A DNA stretch of 39,264 nucleotides from assembly GCA_018433835.1 (NCBI GenBank), contig JAHDQM010000019.1, positions 1 to 39,264 of the forward strand, given 5' to 3'. Positions 25,354 through 34,156 of the stretch are shown here, piece after piece. Numbering within the stretch: the first letter of the stretch is position 1; every line of letters begins with the position of its first letter. Made by a program: the position numbers and the translations under genes. The notes beneath the pieces were generated by a model. It had not been told where the DNA came from. It did not search any database and worked only from the letters and a program-made list of their open reading frames with translations. This stretch comes from Methanoculleus sp. (GTDB taxonomy: Archaea; Halobacteriota; Methanomicrobia; Methanomicrobiales; Methanoculleaceae).

Positions 25354-26046
25354 ATGGCGAACATTACCCAGCAGATGGCGAAAGCCACGGAGTACAGTGC
25401 GGTCAACCTATTGAAGGATGCCGGGGTGGATGCGGAACGATGGAGCCGGATGCCGGACGACGCGACGATCGAGAGGACGGTTGCGGCGATCGAGGCCCGG
25501 AACATCAGGGTGTTCCTCGTGGATACGGTAGAGGATGCACTCCGGACCGTCGTCGACCTGCTGCCCGAAGGAGCGGAGGCCATGAACGGCTACTCGACGA
25601 CCCTGATCGAGATCGGGTACGACCGGGCGCTCAAGGAGAACCGGAAGGGATGGCGGGACTATCACGCGGTCATCACGGCCGAGGACGATACAGAGAAGCG
25701 GCACGCGCTCCGCCGCAAGAGCGTGGCCGCCGACTACTTCCTCTCCGGGGTGCAGGCGATCGCCGAATCGGGCGAGGTCGTGGGGTGCGACAAGACCGGG
25801 AGCCGGACGGGGGCGTGGCCTCACGCGGCGGCACACCTCATCCTCGTCTCCGGGACGAACAAGATTGTGCCGACCATCGCCGACGCATTCCGGCGGTGCC
25901 GGGAGTACGCCCTGCCCCTCGAGAACCAGCGGGCGCAGCATGCCTACGGCACAGGGAGCTATATCGGCAAATACGTGATCCTCAACAACGAAGTTACCGA
26001 CGGGAGGATAACCCTGGTCCTGATCCGGGAGCAGCTCGGCTACTGA
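25354..26046 (+). CDS. LUD-domain protein (LutC/YkgG-like)
   Basis: 230 aa from ATG 25354, which has GGTGATC ahead and a TATA-like GGTATATG at about 25311-25318. LUD-domain features are EGAEAMNGYSTTLIEIGYD, SVAADYFLSGVQAIAESGE and HLILVSGTNKIVPTIADAF, with a C-terminal GKYVILNNE strand. LUD proteins take part in lactate utilisation (LutB/LutC), but there are no LutA or LutB homologs here, so this stand-alone archaeal form has no assigned reaction. Frame extends 12 codons upstream. Confidence 0.82.
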   Translation: MANITQQMAKATEYSAVNLLKDAGVDAERWSRMPDDATIERTVAAIEARNIRVFLVDTVEDALRTVVDLLPEGAEAMNGYSTTLIEIGYDRALKENRKGWRDYHAVITAEDDTEKRHALRRKSVAADYFLSGVQAIAESGEVVGCDKTGSRTGAWPHAAAHLILVSGTNKIVPTIADAFRRCREYALPLENQRAQHAYGTGSYIGKYVILNNEVTDGRITLVLIREQLGY

Positions 26047-26065
26047 ACGGAGGGCGTCCCCTCCC

Positions 26066-27535
26066 TCACCAGGTGCGTCCGAAGTCGATGAAGCCTTTGT
26101 ACGGGTCCGCCGCCATCAGGCGGACGCGCACCCTCTGGCCGACCCGCAGACCCTGCTCGCCCAGCACGACCCTTCCTTCGGCCGGCGGGTCGATCAGCCT
26201 GACGTAGGTTCCCTTCTCCGAGGCGCCGGTGACGAACGCCTCGAACGTGTCGCCGATTCTGTCCCGGAGCAGGACCGCGGCCGCCGCCTTCCGGACGAAG
26301 CGCTCGACCTTCTGGGAGGCTTTCTCCCTGTCGGTCAGCCGGACGGCGAGGTCGTCGAGTTCGGCGGGCGCGTAGGGGGGGCGGGGCTCGGCGTCGACGA
26401 CCGATTTTACCAGCCGCAGGATGATGAGGTCGACGTAGCGCCGGTTCGGGGCGGTGCCGTGGGTGTAATCGGTGACGGCGAGGGCGAAGTGGCCGACCGG
26501 CACGTCGCCCGGCTGGAACGCCACGTACTCGCCCGCCCCCATGAGTTTCACCACCGTGAGGGAGAGGTCGGGGAAGCGGTCGGGGTCGGCCGCCTTCTGC
26601 CGGATGAGGAACCGGGTGAGCGCCTCCGCATCCGGCTCGGCGGGTAGCGTCTCACCGCGTTCCGTTGCCTCCGCAACAATCCCCTCCCAGTTCTTCGGTG
26701 TGCGGACGACCCGGTGAATCATGGGGAGACCGGCGTTCTCCAGGAACGCCGTCAGGCTGCCGTTCGCAGCGACCATGAACTCCTCGATCAGGCACCGCGC
26801 GCGGTTCTGCTGCTGGATGACGAGGGCCATGACCCGACCGTCCGTCACGACCGGTTCGGCCTCGATCGTCTCGAGGGCGAGCGCTCCCCTCTCAGTCCGT
26901 CGCTTCTTCATGCGCATCGCGGCCTCGTCCTGGAGGAGGATCTGCTCCGCGAGGCCCGGCGTCTCCCGAACCGTCCGGGGAACGGGCCCGCTCCCCTCCA
27001 GCCAGTCGCCGACCTCTTCGTAGACGAGTTTTGCCCGGTTCATAACGATTGCCCGGTAGATGTCGCCGGGTATCGTGCTCCCGTCAGGGAGGACGGTGTA
27101 CTCGATGACGACCGCCATCCGGTCCCGTCCGGGTAGGAGCGAGGTGATGCCTGCCGAGAGGCGGTCGGGCAGCATCGGGAAGGTCTTAACGCCGGTGTAG
27201 ACCGAGGTCCCGTTATGGGCGGCATGCCGGTCCGTCTCCGAGTCTTTCGGGACGTAGACGTCGACGTCGGCGATTGCAACCCTGACCCGGATCTCACCGG
27301 CCGGCCCTTCTTCGCAGACCTCGATCTGGTCGAGGTCCTCTGAGTCGTGGTTGTCGATCGAGGACCAGAGGAGCGAGCGGAGGTCGCGGGGGTCTTCGAG
27401 GGTGTCCGGGAAGACTTTCGCGGCGAGAGCCTCGACTTCCCTGAGGACGGCCGGCGGGAACCCGGGGATAAAACCGTACTGCCGCATCGCCTCCCACGCG
27501 ATGGCGTTCAGGTCGACGGGCTGTTGGTTCTGCAT
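26066..27535 (-). CDS. RNB-domain exoribonuclease (RNase II/R-like) with C-terminal S1 domain
   Basis: 489 aa. The RNB core includes LLWSSIDNHDSEDLDQIEV and RVAIADVDVYVPKDSETD with the aspartates that bind magnesium, then TFPMLPDRLSAGITSLLPG, and GTAPNRRYVDLIILRL (the conserved R of the RNB exit region). An S1-like OB fold closes the protein (TGASEKGTYVRLIDPPAEG). No N-terminal cold-shock domains, so shorter than bacterial RNase R. The frame is open to 28105, but the family starts at ATG 27535, just behind a minus-strand TATA (TTTATATG, about 27567-27560), so the message is nearly leaderless. Expected to degrade RNA 3' to 5'. Confidence 0.87.
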   Translation of the reverse strand: MQNQQPVDLNAIAWEAMRQYGFIPGFPPAVLREVEALAAKVFPDTLEDPRDLRSLLWSSIDNHDSEDLDQIEVCEEGPAGEIRVRVAIADVDVYVPKDSETDRHAAHNGTSVYTGVKTFPMLPDRLSAGITSLLPGRDRMAVVIEYTVLPDGSTIPGDIYRAIVMNRAKLVYEEVGDWLEGSGPVPRTVRETPGLAEQILLQDEAAMRMKKRRTERGALALETIEAEPVVTDGRVMALVIQQQNRARCLIEEFMVAANGSLTAFLENAGLPMIHRVVRTPKNWEGIVAEATERGETLPAEPDAEALTRFLIRQKAADPDRFPDLSLTVVKLMGAGEYVAFQPGDVPVGHFALAVTDYTHGTAPNRRYVDLIILRLVKSVVDAEPRPPYAPAELDDLAVRLTDREKASQKVERFVRKAAAAVLLRDRIGDTFEAFVTGASEKGTYVRLIDPPAEGRVVLGEQGLRVGQRVRVRLMAADPYKGFIDFGRTW

Positions 27536-27615
27536 CTCTGCAGAGATTCGTTTGCGGGCATATAAAGTAGGAGAGTCGCCTCTCCGGCACCACTCCGGTG
27601 AGTGGTCGCTCCCCG

Positions 27616-28455
27616 TCACCTGCCCTCTTTCTCCCACCAGACCGCCGCGGTCGGCCTTACCGTCGTCTCGACATACTTCCCGGATTCGTTCCTGCGGAGC
27701 GTCCGGGCGAAATACTCCCTGACGGGGGCGAAGTTTTCCATGCCGGGGTTGTGCATCGCCGCCCAGGTCCGGGCGGCCTCCTCGACGGAGTCGTAGACCG
27801 CGTCCCAGACGGCACGGTATATCCGGACGTTCGGATAGATCCCGGCGTCGTGGAGGATGTTGACGGGATAGATGTAGTCCGGGTACCCCTTCCGCATGGC
27901 CGCTTCTTTCCCGAAAACCGCCCGGTACAGCGCCATCTCCTCTGGACTGCGCCACTCTCCCGCGTGCCAGAAGACGTAGGCCGCCCGGAGAGCCGCGGCG
28001 TCGAGTTTCTCCAGGGCGGCGGCGAGGTCGTAGAACCCGAGCGAGAACGCTGCGACGACCACGTCGTGCGGCTCGATCTCCCTGCCGATCACGGTATCCT
28101 CCCACCGCATCTTAACACAGGAGTAGTTCGTGAGCCCCTCCGCCGCCATCCGCTCGCTGAGGACGGCGAGCATGCCTCCCGACGGGTCGAGGGCCGTCAC
28201 GTGGGCGACGGTTCGGGCAATCGGCACGGCAAGCCTCCCTGTCCCGGCACCCATATCGAGCACGGTGTCGCCGGCCGCGAGGTCCAGGATCCCGAGTTCA
28301 TGCTCGGTCGCCTTCTTCTCGTCGCGGGTGACCCGGCGGTAGGCTGCAGCGCGTTTGTCCCAGACGGCGGCAGGATCGCGGTCTTTTTCGACGTGCTCGG
28401 ACGAACCCGCGTGGAGCGCTTTCCAGAGCTCGTTCCAGTCGATGATCCGGTGCAT
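27616..28455 (-). CDS. Class I SAM-dependent methyltransferase
   Basis: 279 aa. SAM-binding motif I VLDMGAGTGRLAVPIA (about 65-80), motif II acid in VTALDPSGGML, and a later PHDVVVAAFSLGF. C-terminal part (MALYRAVFGKEAAMRKGYPDY) is typical of uncharacterised methanogen methyltransferases. Same strand as, and 80 bp upstream of, the RNB gene, which has its own TATA box. The first ~88 bp of this gene recur, frameshifted, at 30142-30230. Substrate unknown. Confidence 0.85.
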   Translation of the reverse strand: MHRIIDWNELWKALHAGSSEHVEKDRDPAAVWDKRAAAYRRVTRDEKKATEHELGILDLAAGDTVLDMGAGTGRLAVPIARTVAHVTALDPSGGMLAVLSERMAAEGLTNYSCVKMRWEDTVIGREIEPHDVVVAAFSLGFYDLAAALEKLDAAALRAAYVFWHAGEWRSPEEMALYRAVFGKEAAMRKGYPDYIYPVNILHDAGIYPNVRIYRAVWDAVYDSVEEAARTWAAMHNPGMENFAPVREYFARTLRRNESGKYVETTVRPTAAVWWEKEGR

Positions 28456-28917
28456 ACAGGTTCGTCTCTCTGCAATGGTATATACTGTCCGCCTTCCACG
28501 GAGCGGACCGCTGTTCTGTGTTCACTAAATGATTCGAGATCGGACGAGGGGAAGAGCACCGACCGATATGCCTTCGTCGGTGCGACTGTCGGGATCTCTT
28601 CCAGGTAGCACGATGCGAGGCGTGAGGCTGCACCCGGTATCGCCGGGCACGGGCAGGTGCAGGAACCCCCGCAAAGGAGCGAGCAGAAATGGCGGAGTAT
28701 GGCTGAATCGGCGTCCGATGCCTGAGCCTGGACACGGGGTTGCGTCTCCACGCACGCATTGCCAGAACGGATATATAGGATGGATATCAGTGGGGGTTCC
28801 CGGTAGCGGCCTTGCGGATCCTGTCCCGCGGGTATCCTCAGGAAACGCTTGAGTATCTTCAGAATACGTTTGGGCACGTTCAGGAAATGTTTGGGCTGCT
28901 GTCAAGGAGAATTGACT
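28456..28917. promoter_or_regulatory. Intergenic region with promoter elements and three 21-bp repeats
   Basis: A minus-strand TATA (complement of TGGTATATAC near 28477-28486) serves the methyltransferase. On the plus strand GGATATATAGG at about 28770-28780 is a TATA box for the secreted protein, giving a leader of roughly 115 bases. Between 28500 and 28770 no gene is convincing. Confidence 0.4.
28833..28895 (+). repeat. Three imperfect 21-bp direct repeats
   Basis: Units start at 28833, 28854 and 28875, with the shared core (C/T)TCAG(G/A)A(A)ACG(C/T)TTG(G/A)G. They lie in the predicted leader of the secreted protein, ending 22 bp before its ATG. Read in frame as codons they would give seven-residue repeats (YPQETLE, YLQNTFG, HVQEMFG), but no start codon opens that frame. 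Confidence 0.55.
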
Positions 28918-30102
28918 ATGAGATTATTTCATAGCCTGGTTTTGGTAACGGTCGTTCTTCTCTTCTTCGGCGTTGCGGCGTCGGCACAAGAGACCGGGAA
29001 TGCGACCGAATCAGACAGTGTTGCCCCTGCTCCCGCCTCCGTCGGAGCGGATGTGCCCCTGACTTACTTTGGTCCTGCACCGTCGACGTTCGATCCCCGG
29101 CTTGTTGGTCCCAACCAGCTGCTGCGAGCCGGGCCGATTGACCTGGATGCCGGCACGATCACCCTGCCGCTGTATGAGGGCCAGCTCGTAGACGGCAGAA
29201 AAGTATGGTACATACTCACGGATACGGACGATAAAGGGAATGCGGACGCTCTGGGTTTGAACTGGGCACCCAAACTGACGTACACGGACGTCGGCCGGGG
29301 GGCGAGGACGGCAACGCTTGAGGAGAATGCAACACTGACGTTCGAGAGCGGAGCCGTGGATTTCCAGCCTGAACGCGAGGTTGTGCCCGGGCCTGCTCCG
29401 AATGCTTTCCCGCCCACGAATGCCACGCCCGGATCGATGGGTGACGAAAACTACAGCCCGCTGGTCCGGGTTGAGAATGCCGGCGGTGCTATTTACAATG
29501 CGCCGATGATCGCCTTCGATGTCGACCGTGCGGCCCTCAATTTCTCCAACGGAACCCCCGACTACGGCATCGTGCACGACAAGGTGGTAAGCATCGATCC
29601 GACCAACAATACCGTCACGATCGCACTCACGCAGGGGTTCAGCTTCGCAAAACCCGTACTCTACCTGAGCACCGACGCCAGCGATACCCTTGCAGCTGCC
29701 CTCGAGGGCGCGACCTATGCGCCGGCGCTTAACGACATCCCGGTCGGAGGGGACGACAGCGCTTTCAGCGGCATAGAGAGGATCTTCGTATTCATCAACG
29801 GACCGACCGGTCCGGACAACCCGCAGCGACAGGGCCTGAACAGCGCTCTGATAGACGGCCGTTCGCCCCTGAACGTCTTCGGCGGTATCCCCTCCGTTGC
29901 CAACGACTACAGCCCCCTGTGGGACATGAACCTGGGCGAGTGGACGAACGCGTCCATCGAGAACGGATATCGGTCCCGGTTGACGGAAGAGTTCCAGATC
30001 CTGGGATTCGTCGAGGACGGGTGGATCACCGGACCCGCCGGGGCACCGTACGGCTCGGTCGGCATCATCGTGAACTGTCCGATTGCGCACCGTTTCCTCT
30101 GA
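28918..30102 (+). CDS. Secreted protein of unknown function (DUF7482-like)
   Basis: 394 aa from ATG 28918, which has AAGGAG eight bases upstream (the frame opens 23 codons earlier). A signal peptide (LVLVTVVLLFFGVAASAQ) is followed by a serine/alanine/proline linker and a beta-rich body. The motif YSPL occurs twice (ENYSPLVRV and NDYSPLWDM), suggesting two related domains, as does the pairing of GRKVWYILTDTDDKGNA with LYLSTDASDTL. The C-terminus is PYGSVGIIVNCPIAHRFL. No catalytic motif is evident. The layout resembles bacterial and archaeal secreted proteins grouped as DUF7482, recalled with low certainty. A T7 tract follows. Confidence 0.75.
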   Translation: MRLFHSLVLVTVVLLFFGVAASAQETGNATESDSVAPAPASVGADVPLTYFGPAPSTFDPRLVGPNQLLRAGPIDLDAGTITLPLYEGQLVDGRKVWYILTDTDDKGNADALGLNWAPKLTYTDVGRGARTATLEENATLTFESGAVDFQPEREVVPGPAPNAFPPTNATPGSMGDENYSPLVRVENAGGAIYNAPMIAFDVDRAALNFSNGTPDYGIVHDKVVSIDPTNNTVTIALTQGFSFAKPVLYLSTDASDTLAAALEGATYAPALNDIPVGGDDSAFSGIERIFVFINGPTGPDNPQRQGLNSALIDGRSPLNVFGGIPSVANDYSPLWDMNLGEWTNASIENGYRSRLTEEFQILGFVEDGWITGPAGAPYGSVGIIVNCPIAHRFL

Positions 30103-30121
30103 GCCGATATACCCGGATCCC

Positions 30122-30130
30122 TCTTTTTTT
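30122..30130 (+). terminator. T-tract terminator after secreted protein
   Basis: Seven consecutive T residues at 30124-30130, about 20 bp after the stop codon, matching the oligo-T terminators used by archaeal RNA polymerase. Confidence 0.45.
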
Positions 30131-30141
30131 AATCTTTCGTA

Positions 30142-30230
30142 CGGCAGGATCGCGGTCTTTCTCGGCACGTTCGGACGAACCCGCGTGGGAGCGCTTTCCA
30201 GAGTTCGTTCCAGTCGATGATCCGGTACAT
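30142..30230 (-). pseudogene. Duplicated 5' fragment of the methyltransferase gene, frameshifted
   Basis: 89 bp nearly identical to the first 88 bp of the methyltransferase gene (28368-28455), same orientation. It starts ATG-TAC-CGG (MYRIIDWNELWKAL) where the original has MHRIIDWNELWKAL. One extra C after the leucine codon shifts the frame, and homology ends at the CCTGCCG boundary. It is too short and frameshifted to be functional. The two copies flank the secreted-protein gene as direct repeats. Confidence 0.8.
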
Positions 30231-30304
30231 AGGTGTTCCTCTCACGCGCAGCAGGAAGCGTGGACACCCGGAACCCTTATTCGCCCGCTCGGAGAGATCC
30301 GATT

Positions 30305-30898
30305 ATGAAAGTGCTTGGCATCAGCGGAAGCCCGAGGGCGAGGGGGAACACCGCCCGCCTCCTAACAGAGGTTCTCCGCGGGGTCTCCGACGCAGGCAGC
30401 GAGGCGAGCGCCGTCAGTCTTTCCGAATATACCATCGAAGGCTGCATCGGTTGCGAGCGGTGCAGGCTCGATAAGACCTGCACCCGTTTCAACGACGGCA
30501 TGACGCTGCTTTATCCCCGTATCAGGGAAGCTGATGCACTCGTTCTCGGCTCGCCCGTCTATCACTACAACGTCACCAGCCAGATGAAGGCGTTCATCGA
30601 CCGGCTCTACGCTTTTTACGACTTCACCGACGACCGTCCCCGGGGCTACTCCAGCCGTCTTGCGGGCAGAAAACGCAAAGCCGTGGTGTTTGCGGTAGGC
30701 GAACAGGCGGAGCCGGCGGAGCTCGGCGTTGCGCTGGAGGCGCTCTCCCTGCCGCTCCGGCCTCTCGGCTACGAGGTGATTGCCAGACTGCCGGTCCTCA
30801 ACTGCTTTGAGCCGGGCGTCGTCGGGAAGAACGGGGGGGTGCTCGGGCAGGCATACCGGTGCGGCCGGGAACTTGCGGCGGCGCTCTCCGGGGCCTGA
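30305..30898 (+). CDS. Iron-sulfur flavoprotein (Isf) / NADPH-dependent FMN reductase family
   Basis: 197 aa. Flavodoxin-like start MKVLGISGSPRARGNTARL binds the FMN phosphate; LGSPVYHYNVTSQMKAFIDR is the conserved second loop. Between them GCIGCERCRLDKTC gives C-x2-C-x2-C-x5-C, the compact [4Fe-4S] motif of archaeal iron-sulfur flavoproteins. Such proteins in methanogens have been linked to reducing O2, peroxide or other acceptors using ferredoxin electrons. Probably leaderless (CTTATT about 30 bp upstream). The exact physiological acceptor is unknown. Confidence 0.87.
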   Translation: MKVLGISGSPRARGNTARLLTEVLRGVSDAGSEASAVSLSEYTIEGCIGCERCRLDKTCTRFNDGMTLLYPRIREADALVLGSPVYHYNVTSQMKAFIDRLYAFYDFTDDRPRGYSSRLAGRKRKAVVFAVGEQAEPAELGVALEALSLPLRPLGYEVIARLPVLNCFEPGVVGKNGGVLGQAYRCGRELAAALSGA

Positions 30899-30961
30899 GG
30901 CGGCGGCCCGGGCGGCGACGTGCGCGATGCCCCGGGCGAACCGGAGCGGCGGCCGGGGACC

Positions 30962-31489
30962 CTATTCTTTCATATAAAACCGCCATTTGCAGAAGATGTT
31001 CTCGGGATGCGGATCCGGGGGAGCAAAAAGACACTCGACGCAGATCCGTTCGTCGATCTGCCGTGAAAAATTTGTGAACTCCGCCCGGTGCATCTCGCGG
31101 CAGACGTACTCCCCGAGGCCGCGCCGCAGCCGTGCTTCCTGGCTCGGGCACGAGGGGACGGTTATGATAACCTCGTCGTCCCGCTCCTCGATATCGTAGT
31201 CCACGATGATCGCCCAGGGGAAGAGTTTCAGCGCTTTCACGAAGCCGCGCAAACCTTTCTCCCGGATATCGAACCTGGCGACGAGGTCTTTTGCGGCCAT
31301 CGGGGCGACGCGGCCCCAGACACGTTCGTTGATCGCCTCCGCGGTCGGCTGGCCGAACCCCTCGGCGATATAGATGAACCAGAATGCGTCCACCACACGA
31401 TAGTGCCAGAGGAGGAATGCAAGGTATTCCTTGAGCTCCTCCGGGGTCATTCTGTCGAAGAGATCGCTGTTCGTAGCAATCACCACCAT
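30962..31489 (-). CDS. DUF6125 family protein
   Basis: 175 aa, cytoplasmic. Pattern fits DUF6125/L-2-amino-thiazoline-4-carboxylate-hydrolase-like proteins: [50 protein letters not shown], and a C-terminal half with cysteines ([33 protein letters not shown]). The cysteines may bind a metal. Function unknown. It follows the thioesterase gene by 15 bp and is probably co-transcribed. Confidence 0.72.
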   Translation of the reverse strand: MVVIATNSDLFDRMTPEELKEYLAFLLWHYRVVDAFWFIYIAEGFGQPTAEAINERVWGRVAPMAAKDLVARFDIREKGLRGFVKALKLFPWAIIVDYDIEERDDEVIITVPSCPSQEARLRRGLGEYVCREMHRAEFTNFSRQIDERICVECLFAPPDPHPENIFCKWRFYMKE

Positions 31490-31504
31490 CTAAGCCCGCC
31501 CCCG

Positions 31505-31909
31505 TCAGTCGCGCCGGGGCGTCTTGCGGTAGACCATCCCCTGGAAGATGGCGATCTTTTCCGCGGCATCATTCGTTATCCTGACGGTGTAGGAGGCCAG
31601 TTTCGGCTTCGCGGCGTACTCTTCCGCCTCGGCGTAGAGGGGCCCCGCCCGTGCGGCAGTGAGGTAGGAGATCTCGGCATTGATCGCCGCTGCGGGAATC
31701 CCGTGGGAGTTCGATGCGAGAGCGAAGGCCGCATCGGCGAGGGTAAAGAGCGCTCCGCCGTGGACGGTTCCGTGGCTGTTCAAGTGATAATCCCGGACTT
31801 CCATCTTCACCACCGCCCTGCCGGGTGCGACCTCAACGCACTCCATTCCGTTGTGTCCGGCAAAGGCATCGGCGGCGAAGAACCGGGCCGAATCTTTGGG
31901 TGCGACCAT
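31505..31909 (-). CDS. PaaI-type hotdog-fold thioesterase
   Basis: 134 aa. HLNSHGTVHGGALFTLADAA is the hotdog-fold signature (HGG at the helix start, catalytic D downstream) and AINAEISYLTAARAG the following strand. It should hydrolyse acyl-CoA thioesters; the acyl group is unknown. ATG 31909 is probably nearly leaderless behind CTTATTA on the minus strand. First gene of a two-gene unit with DUF6125. Confidence 0.87.
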   Translation of the reverse strand: MVAPKDSARFFAADAFAGHNGMECVEVAPGRAVVKMEVRDYHLNSHGTVHGGALFTLADAAFALASNSHGIPAAAINAEISYLTAARAGPLYAEAEEYAAKPKLASYTVRITNDAAEKIAIFQGMVYRKTPRRD

Positions 31910-32012
31910 ATACGGTAGTCTCTTGCGGGCGGGCGTAATAAGCCTGTCAGTCCGCCGCCGGTGCGGATGAAGGGGACCTCATCCCCTCCACCTGCCGGAA
32001 CCGTCCCGTCGA

Positions 32013-33377
32013 TCAGTTCTTAAAACTGTGAATCGGTGCGGGAATCCGTCCGCCACGGTTTATGAAGTCGGCGCAGCCGAATCTGCTTATCCTCTGCACC
32101 GGTGCATGGCCCAACAGTCCGCCGAACTCGACGGTGTCGCCGACACCCTTCCCAATCACCGGGATCAGCCGAACGGCGGTCGTCTTATTGTTGATCATCC
32201 CGATCGCAGCCTCGTCCGCGATGATGCCGGATATCGTCGAAGCGGGTGTGTCGCCCGGAATCGCGATCATATCGAGGCCGACCGAGCATACGCAGGTCAT
32301 CGCCTCGAGCTTTTCGAGCGTGAGGGCACCGCGGTTCACCGCATCGATCATCCCCTGGTCCTCGCTGACCGGGATGAACGCGCCTGAAAGTCCGCCGACA
32401 AAGGAACTCGCCATAATCCCTCCCTTCTTCACCTGGTCGTTTAAGAGAGCAAGAGCGGCCGTCGTCCCCGGTGCACCGACCGATTCGAGCCCCATCTCCT
32501 CGAGGATCTCGGCGACACTGTCCCCGACGGAGGGCGTGGGGGCAAGAGAGAGATCCACGATCCCGAACGGAATCCCGAGTCTCTCCGACGCCTCCTGGGC
32601 GACGAGCTGCCCTGCCCGAGTGACCTTGAAGGCCGTCCTTTTGACCGTCTCGCAGAGGACCTCGAAATTCTTTCCCCGGACGCCCTCGAGTGCGTGCTTG
32701 ATGACCCCCGGGCCGCTTACGCCCACGTTAATAACCGCATCAGCCTCGGAGACACCGTGAAATGCCCCGGCCATGAACGGGTTGTCGTCGGGGGCGTTGC
32801 AGAGGACGACCAGTTTCGCACAGCCAAGGGAGTTGTTGTCCTTCGTCGCCTCGGCCGTCTCCCGTACGATCTCTCCCATCAGTTTTACGGCATCCATGTT
32901 GATCCCGGTCTTCGTCGAGCCGATATTTACCGAGCTGCAGACCCTTCCGGTCGAGGAGAGAGCCGCCGGGATCGAGCGGATGAGGTCTTCATCGGCCGGG
33001 GTCATTCCCTTCGAGACGATGGCCGAGTATCCCCCGAGGAAATTGACTCCCGTATCCCTTGCGGCCCGATCCAGCGTCTTTGCAACCTCTACAAAATCCT
33101 CCGGGGACCTGCAGGCCCGGCCGCCGATGAGTGCGATGGGGGTTACGGATATTCTCTTGTTGACAATCGGAATCCCGTACTCGAGTTCGATCTCCCTCCC
33201 GGTCGAGACGAGATTCTTTGCCGCCAGGGTGATTTTATCGTATATATTCCGGTTTAAGGCATCGAGATCGGCGTCGCAGCAGTCGAGAAGGCTGATGCCG
33301 AGCGTGATGGTTCTCACATCGAGCTTCTCCTGCTCGATCATCTTGTTCGTCTCGTTTACCTCGAGAATGGTGACCAT
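32013..33377 (-). CDS. UPF0210 / PFL-family (DUF711) protein
   Basis: 454 aa, full family length. Recognisable by [81 protein letters not shown] and [11 protein letters not shown]. Structural relatives are glycyl-radical (pyruvate formate-lyase-like) barrels, but no glycyl-radical motif is present, and enzymatic activity is not established. Always paired in genomes with an ACT protein, which lies nine bases upstream here. GAGGGG ribosome-binding site ahead of ATG 33377. Confidence 0.92.
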   Translation of the reverse strand: MVTILEVNETNKMIEQEKLDVRTITLGISLLDCCDADLDALNRNIYDKITLAAKNLVSTGREIELEYGIPIVNKRISVTPIALIGGRACRSPEDFVEVAKTLDRAARDTGVNFLGGYSAIVSKGMTPADEDLIRSIPAALSSTGRVCSSVNIGSTKTGINMDAVKLMGEIVRETAEATKDNNSLGCAKLVVLCNAPDDNPFMAGAFHGVSEADAVINVGVSGPGVIKHALEGVRGKNFEVLCETVKRTAFKVTRAGQLVAQEASERLGIPFGIVDLSLAPTPSVGDSVAEILEEMGLESVGAPGTTAALALLNDQVKKGGIMASSFVGGLSGAFIPVSEDQGMIDAVNRGALTLEKLEAMTCVCSVGLDMIAIPGDTPASTISGIIADEAAIGMINNKTTAVRLIPVIGKGVGDTVEFGGLLGHAPVQRISRFGCADFINRGGRIPAPIHSFKN

Positions 33378-33386
33378 GAAAACCCC

Positions 33387-33659
33387 TCAGATGCGGTGCA
33401 TTTTTGTAAAAATATCTTCCCGCTGGCACCGGATTTTAACGCCGATCTCATCGCCGAGGTCTTCAAGTTCGGTCGCCATCTCGGCATACGGTTTTGACGA
33501 TCCGCCGGTGTCGACGATCATCATCATATTGAAGTATCCCTGCACGATCGTCTGCGAGATGTCCTCGACGTTGACCTGGTTGCCGGCAAGATACGTGCAG
33601 ACCTTCGCGATAATTCCCACTGCATCCTTCCCGACGACGGTAACGATTGTCTTGCTCAT
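33387..33659 (-). CDS. ACT-domain protein, UPF0237 family
   Basis: 90 aa, one ACT domain. Starts MSKTIVTVVGKDAVGIIAKV, with TYLAGNQVNVEDISQTIVQG and a C-terminal LGDEIGVKIRCQREDIFTKM. ACT domains bind amino acids or other small ligands; here it is the standard partner of UPF0210, probably its allosteric regulator. First gene of the pair. Confidence 0.92.
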   Translation of the reverse strand: MSKTIVTVVGKDAVGIIAKVCTYLAGNQVNVEDISQTIVQGYFNMMMIVDTGGSSKPYAEMATELEDLGDEIGVKIRCQREDIFTKMHRI

Positions 33660-33810
33660 GCTCTCTCCCGTCTTTGCATGTTATTGGCTCTCTTCCTGCA
33701 TTAATCCGATTACACAATATCGGGGGGACAGAGGTCTCCCGGGACATTGAGGGGTGACCGGAGCGCGATCGGTTCCAAATCTTCATCCCTCGTTGCGGTG
33801 TACGCATAGT

Positions 33811-34156
33811 ATGGCACCATCAGGTGAGATCACAATTTGCCGATGACGAAGGCGAAGTCGGGATCGCGGTCGACCCGAAGGCATTCTTCGCGGTGGTCCT
33901 CGACGGCCGCCTGGTCGGCTCGTTCTCGATCATGGTCAACTCCGACGAGTTCGCCTTCGGCGGGTTCTACATCCTGGACCCCGAGTACCGCGGGCAGGGG
34001 ATCGGCCTTGCGATCCTGGAGCACATCGACCGGCTCGCCGAGTCCTACAACTTCGGGATCTCCGCCGCCCGGTCGCCGGTCCTGGACATCAAGCCCTATC
34101 TCCCGGCGACCGAGCGAATCCGGGACGTGAAGGTGCCTGCCTGGTCAGCCCACTGA
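33811..34156 (+). pseudogene. Decayed GNAT acetyltransferase
   Basis: An ATG at 33811 begins EITICR-like coding (MAPSGEITICR) and stops after 12 codons; the next frame carries MTK, and the third frame EVGIAVDPKAFFAVVLDGRLVGSF and GGFYILDPEYRGQGIGLAILEHI, the acetyl-CoA binding motif (RGQGIG). In intact GNAT relatives these pieces are one frame (R-M-T-x-x-E-V-G-I-A-V-D), with about 20 further residues before the 'P-x-x-F-F' strand. So two frameshifts plus an internal deletion seem to have occurred, and the C-terminal half ends early at 34156. A short functional protein from GTG 33824 cannot be ruled out. Confidence 0.6.

Noticed and set aside
27536..28105. Upstream extension of the RNB frame
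   Set aside because: Overlaps the methyltransferase in another frame; RNB similarity begins at ATG 27535, behind a TATA box.
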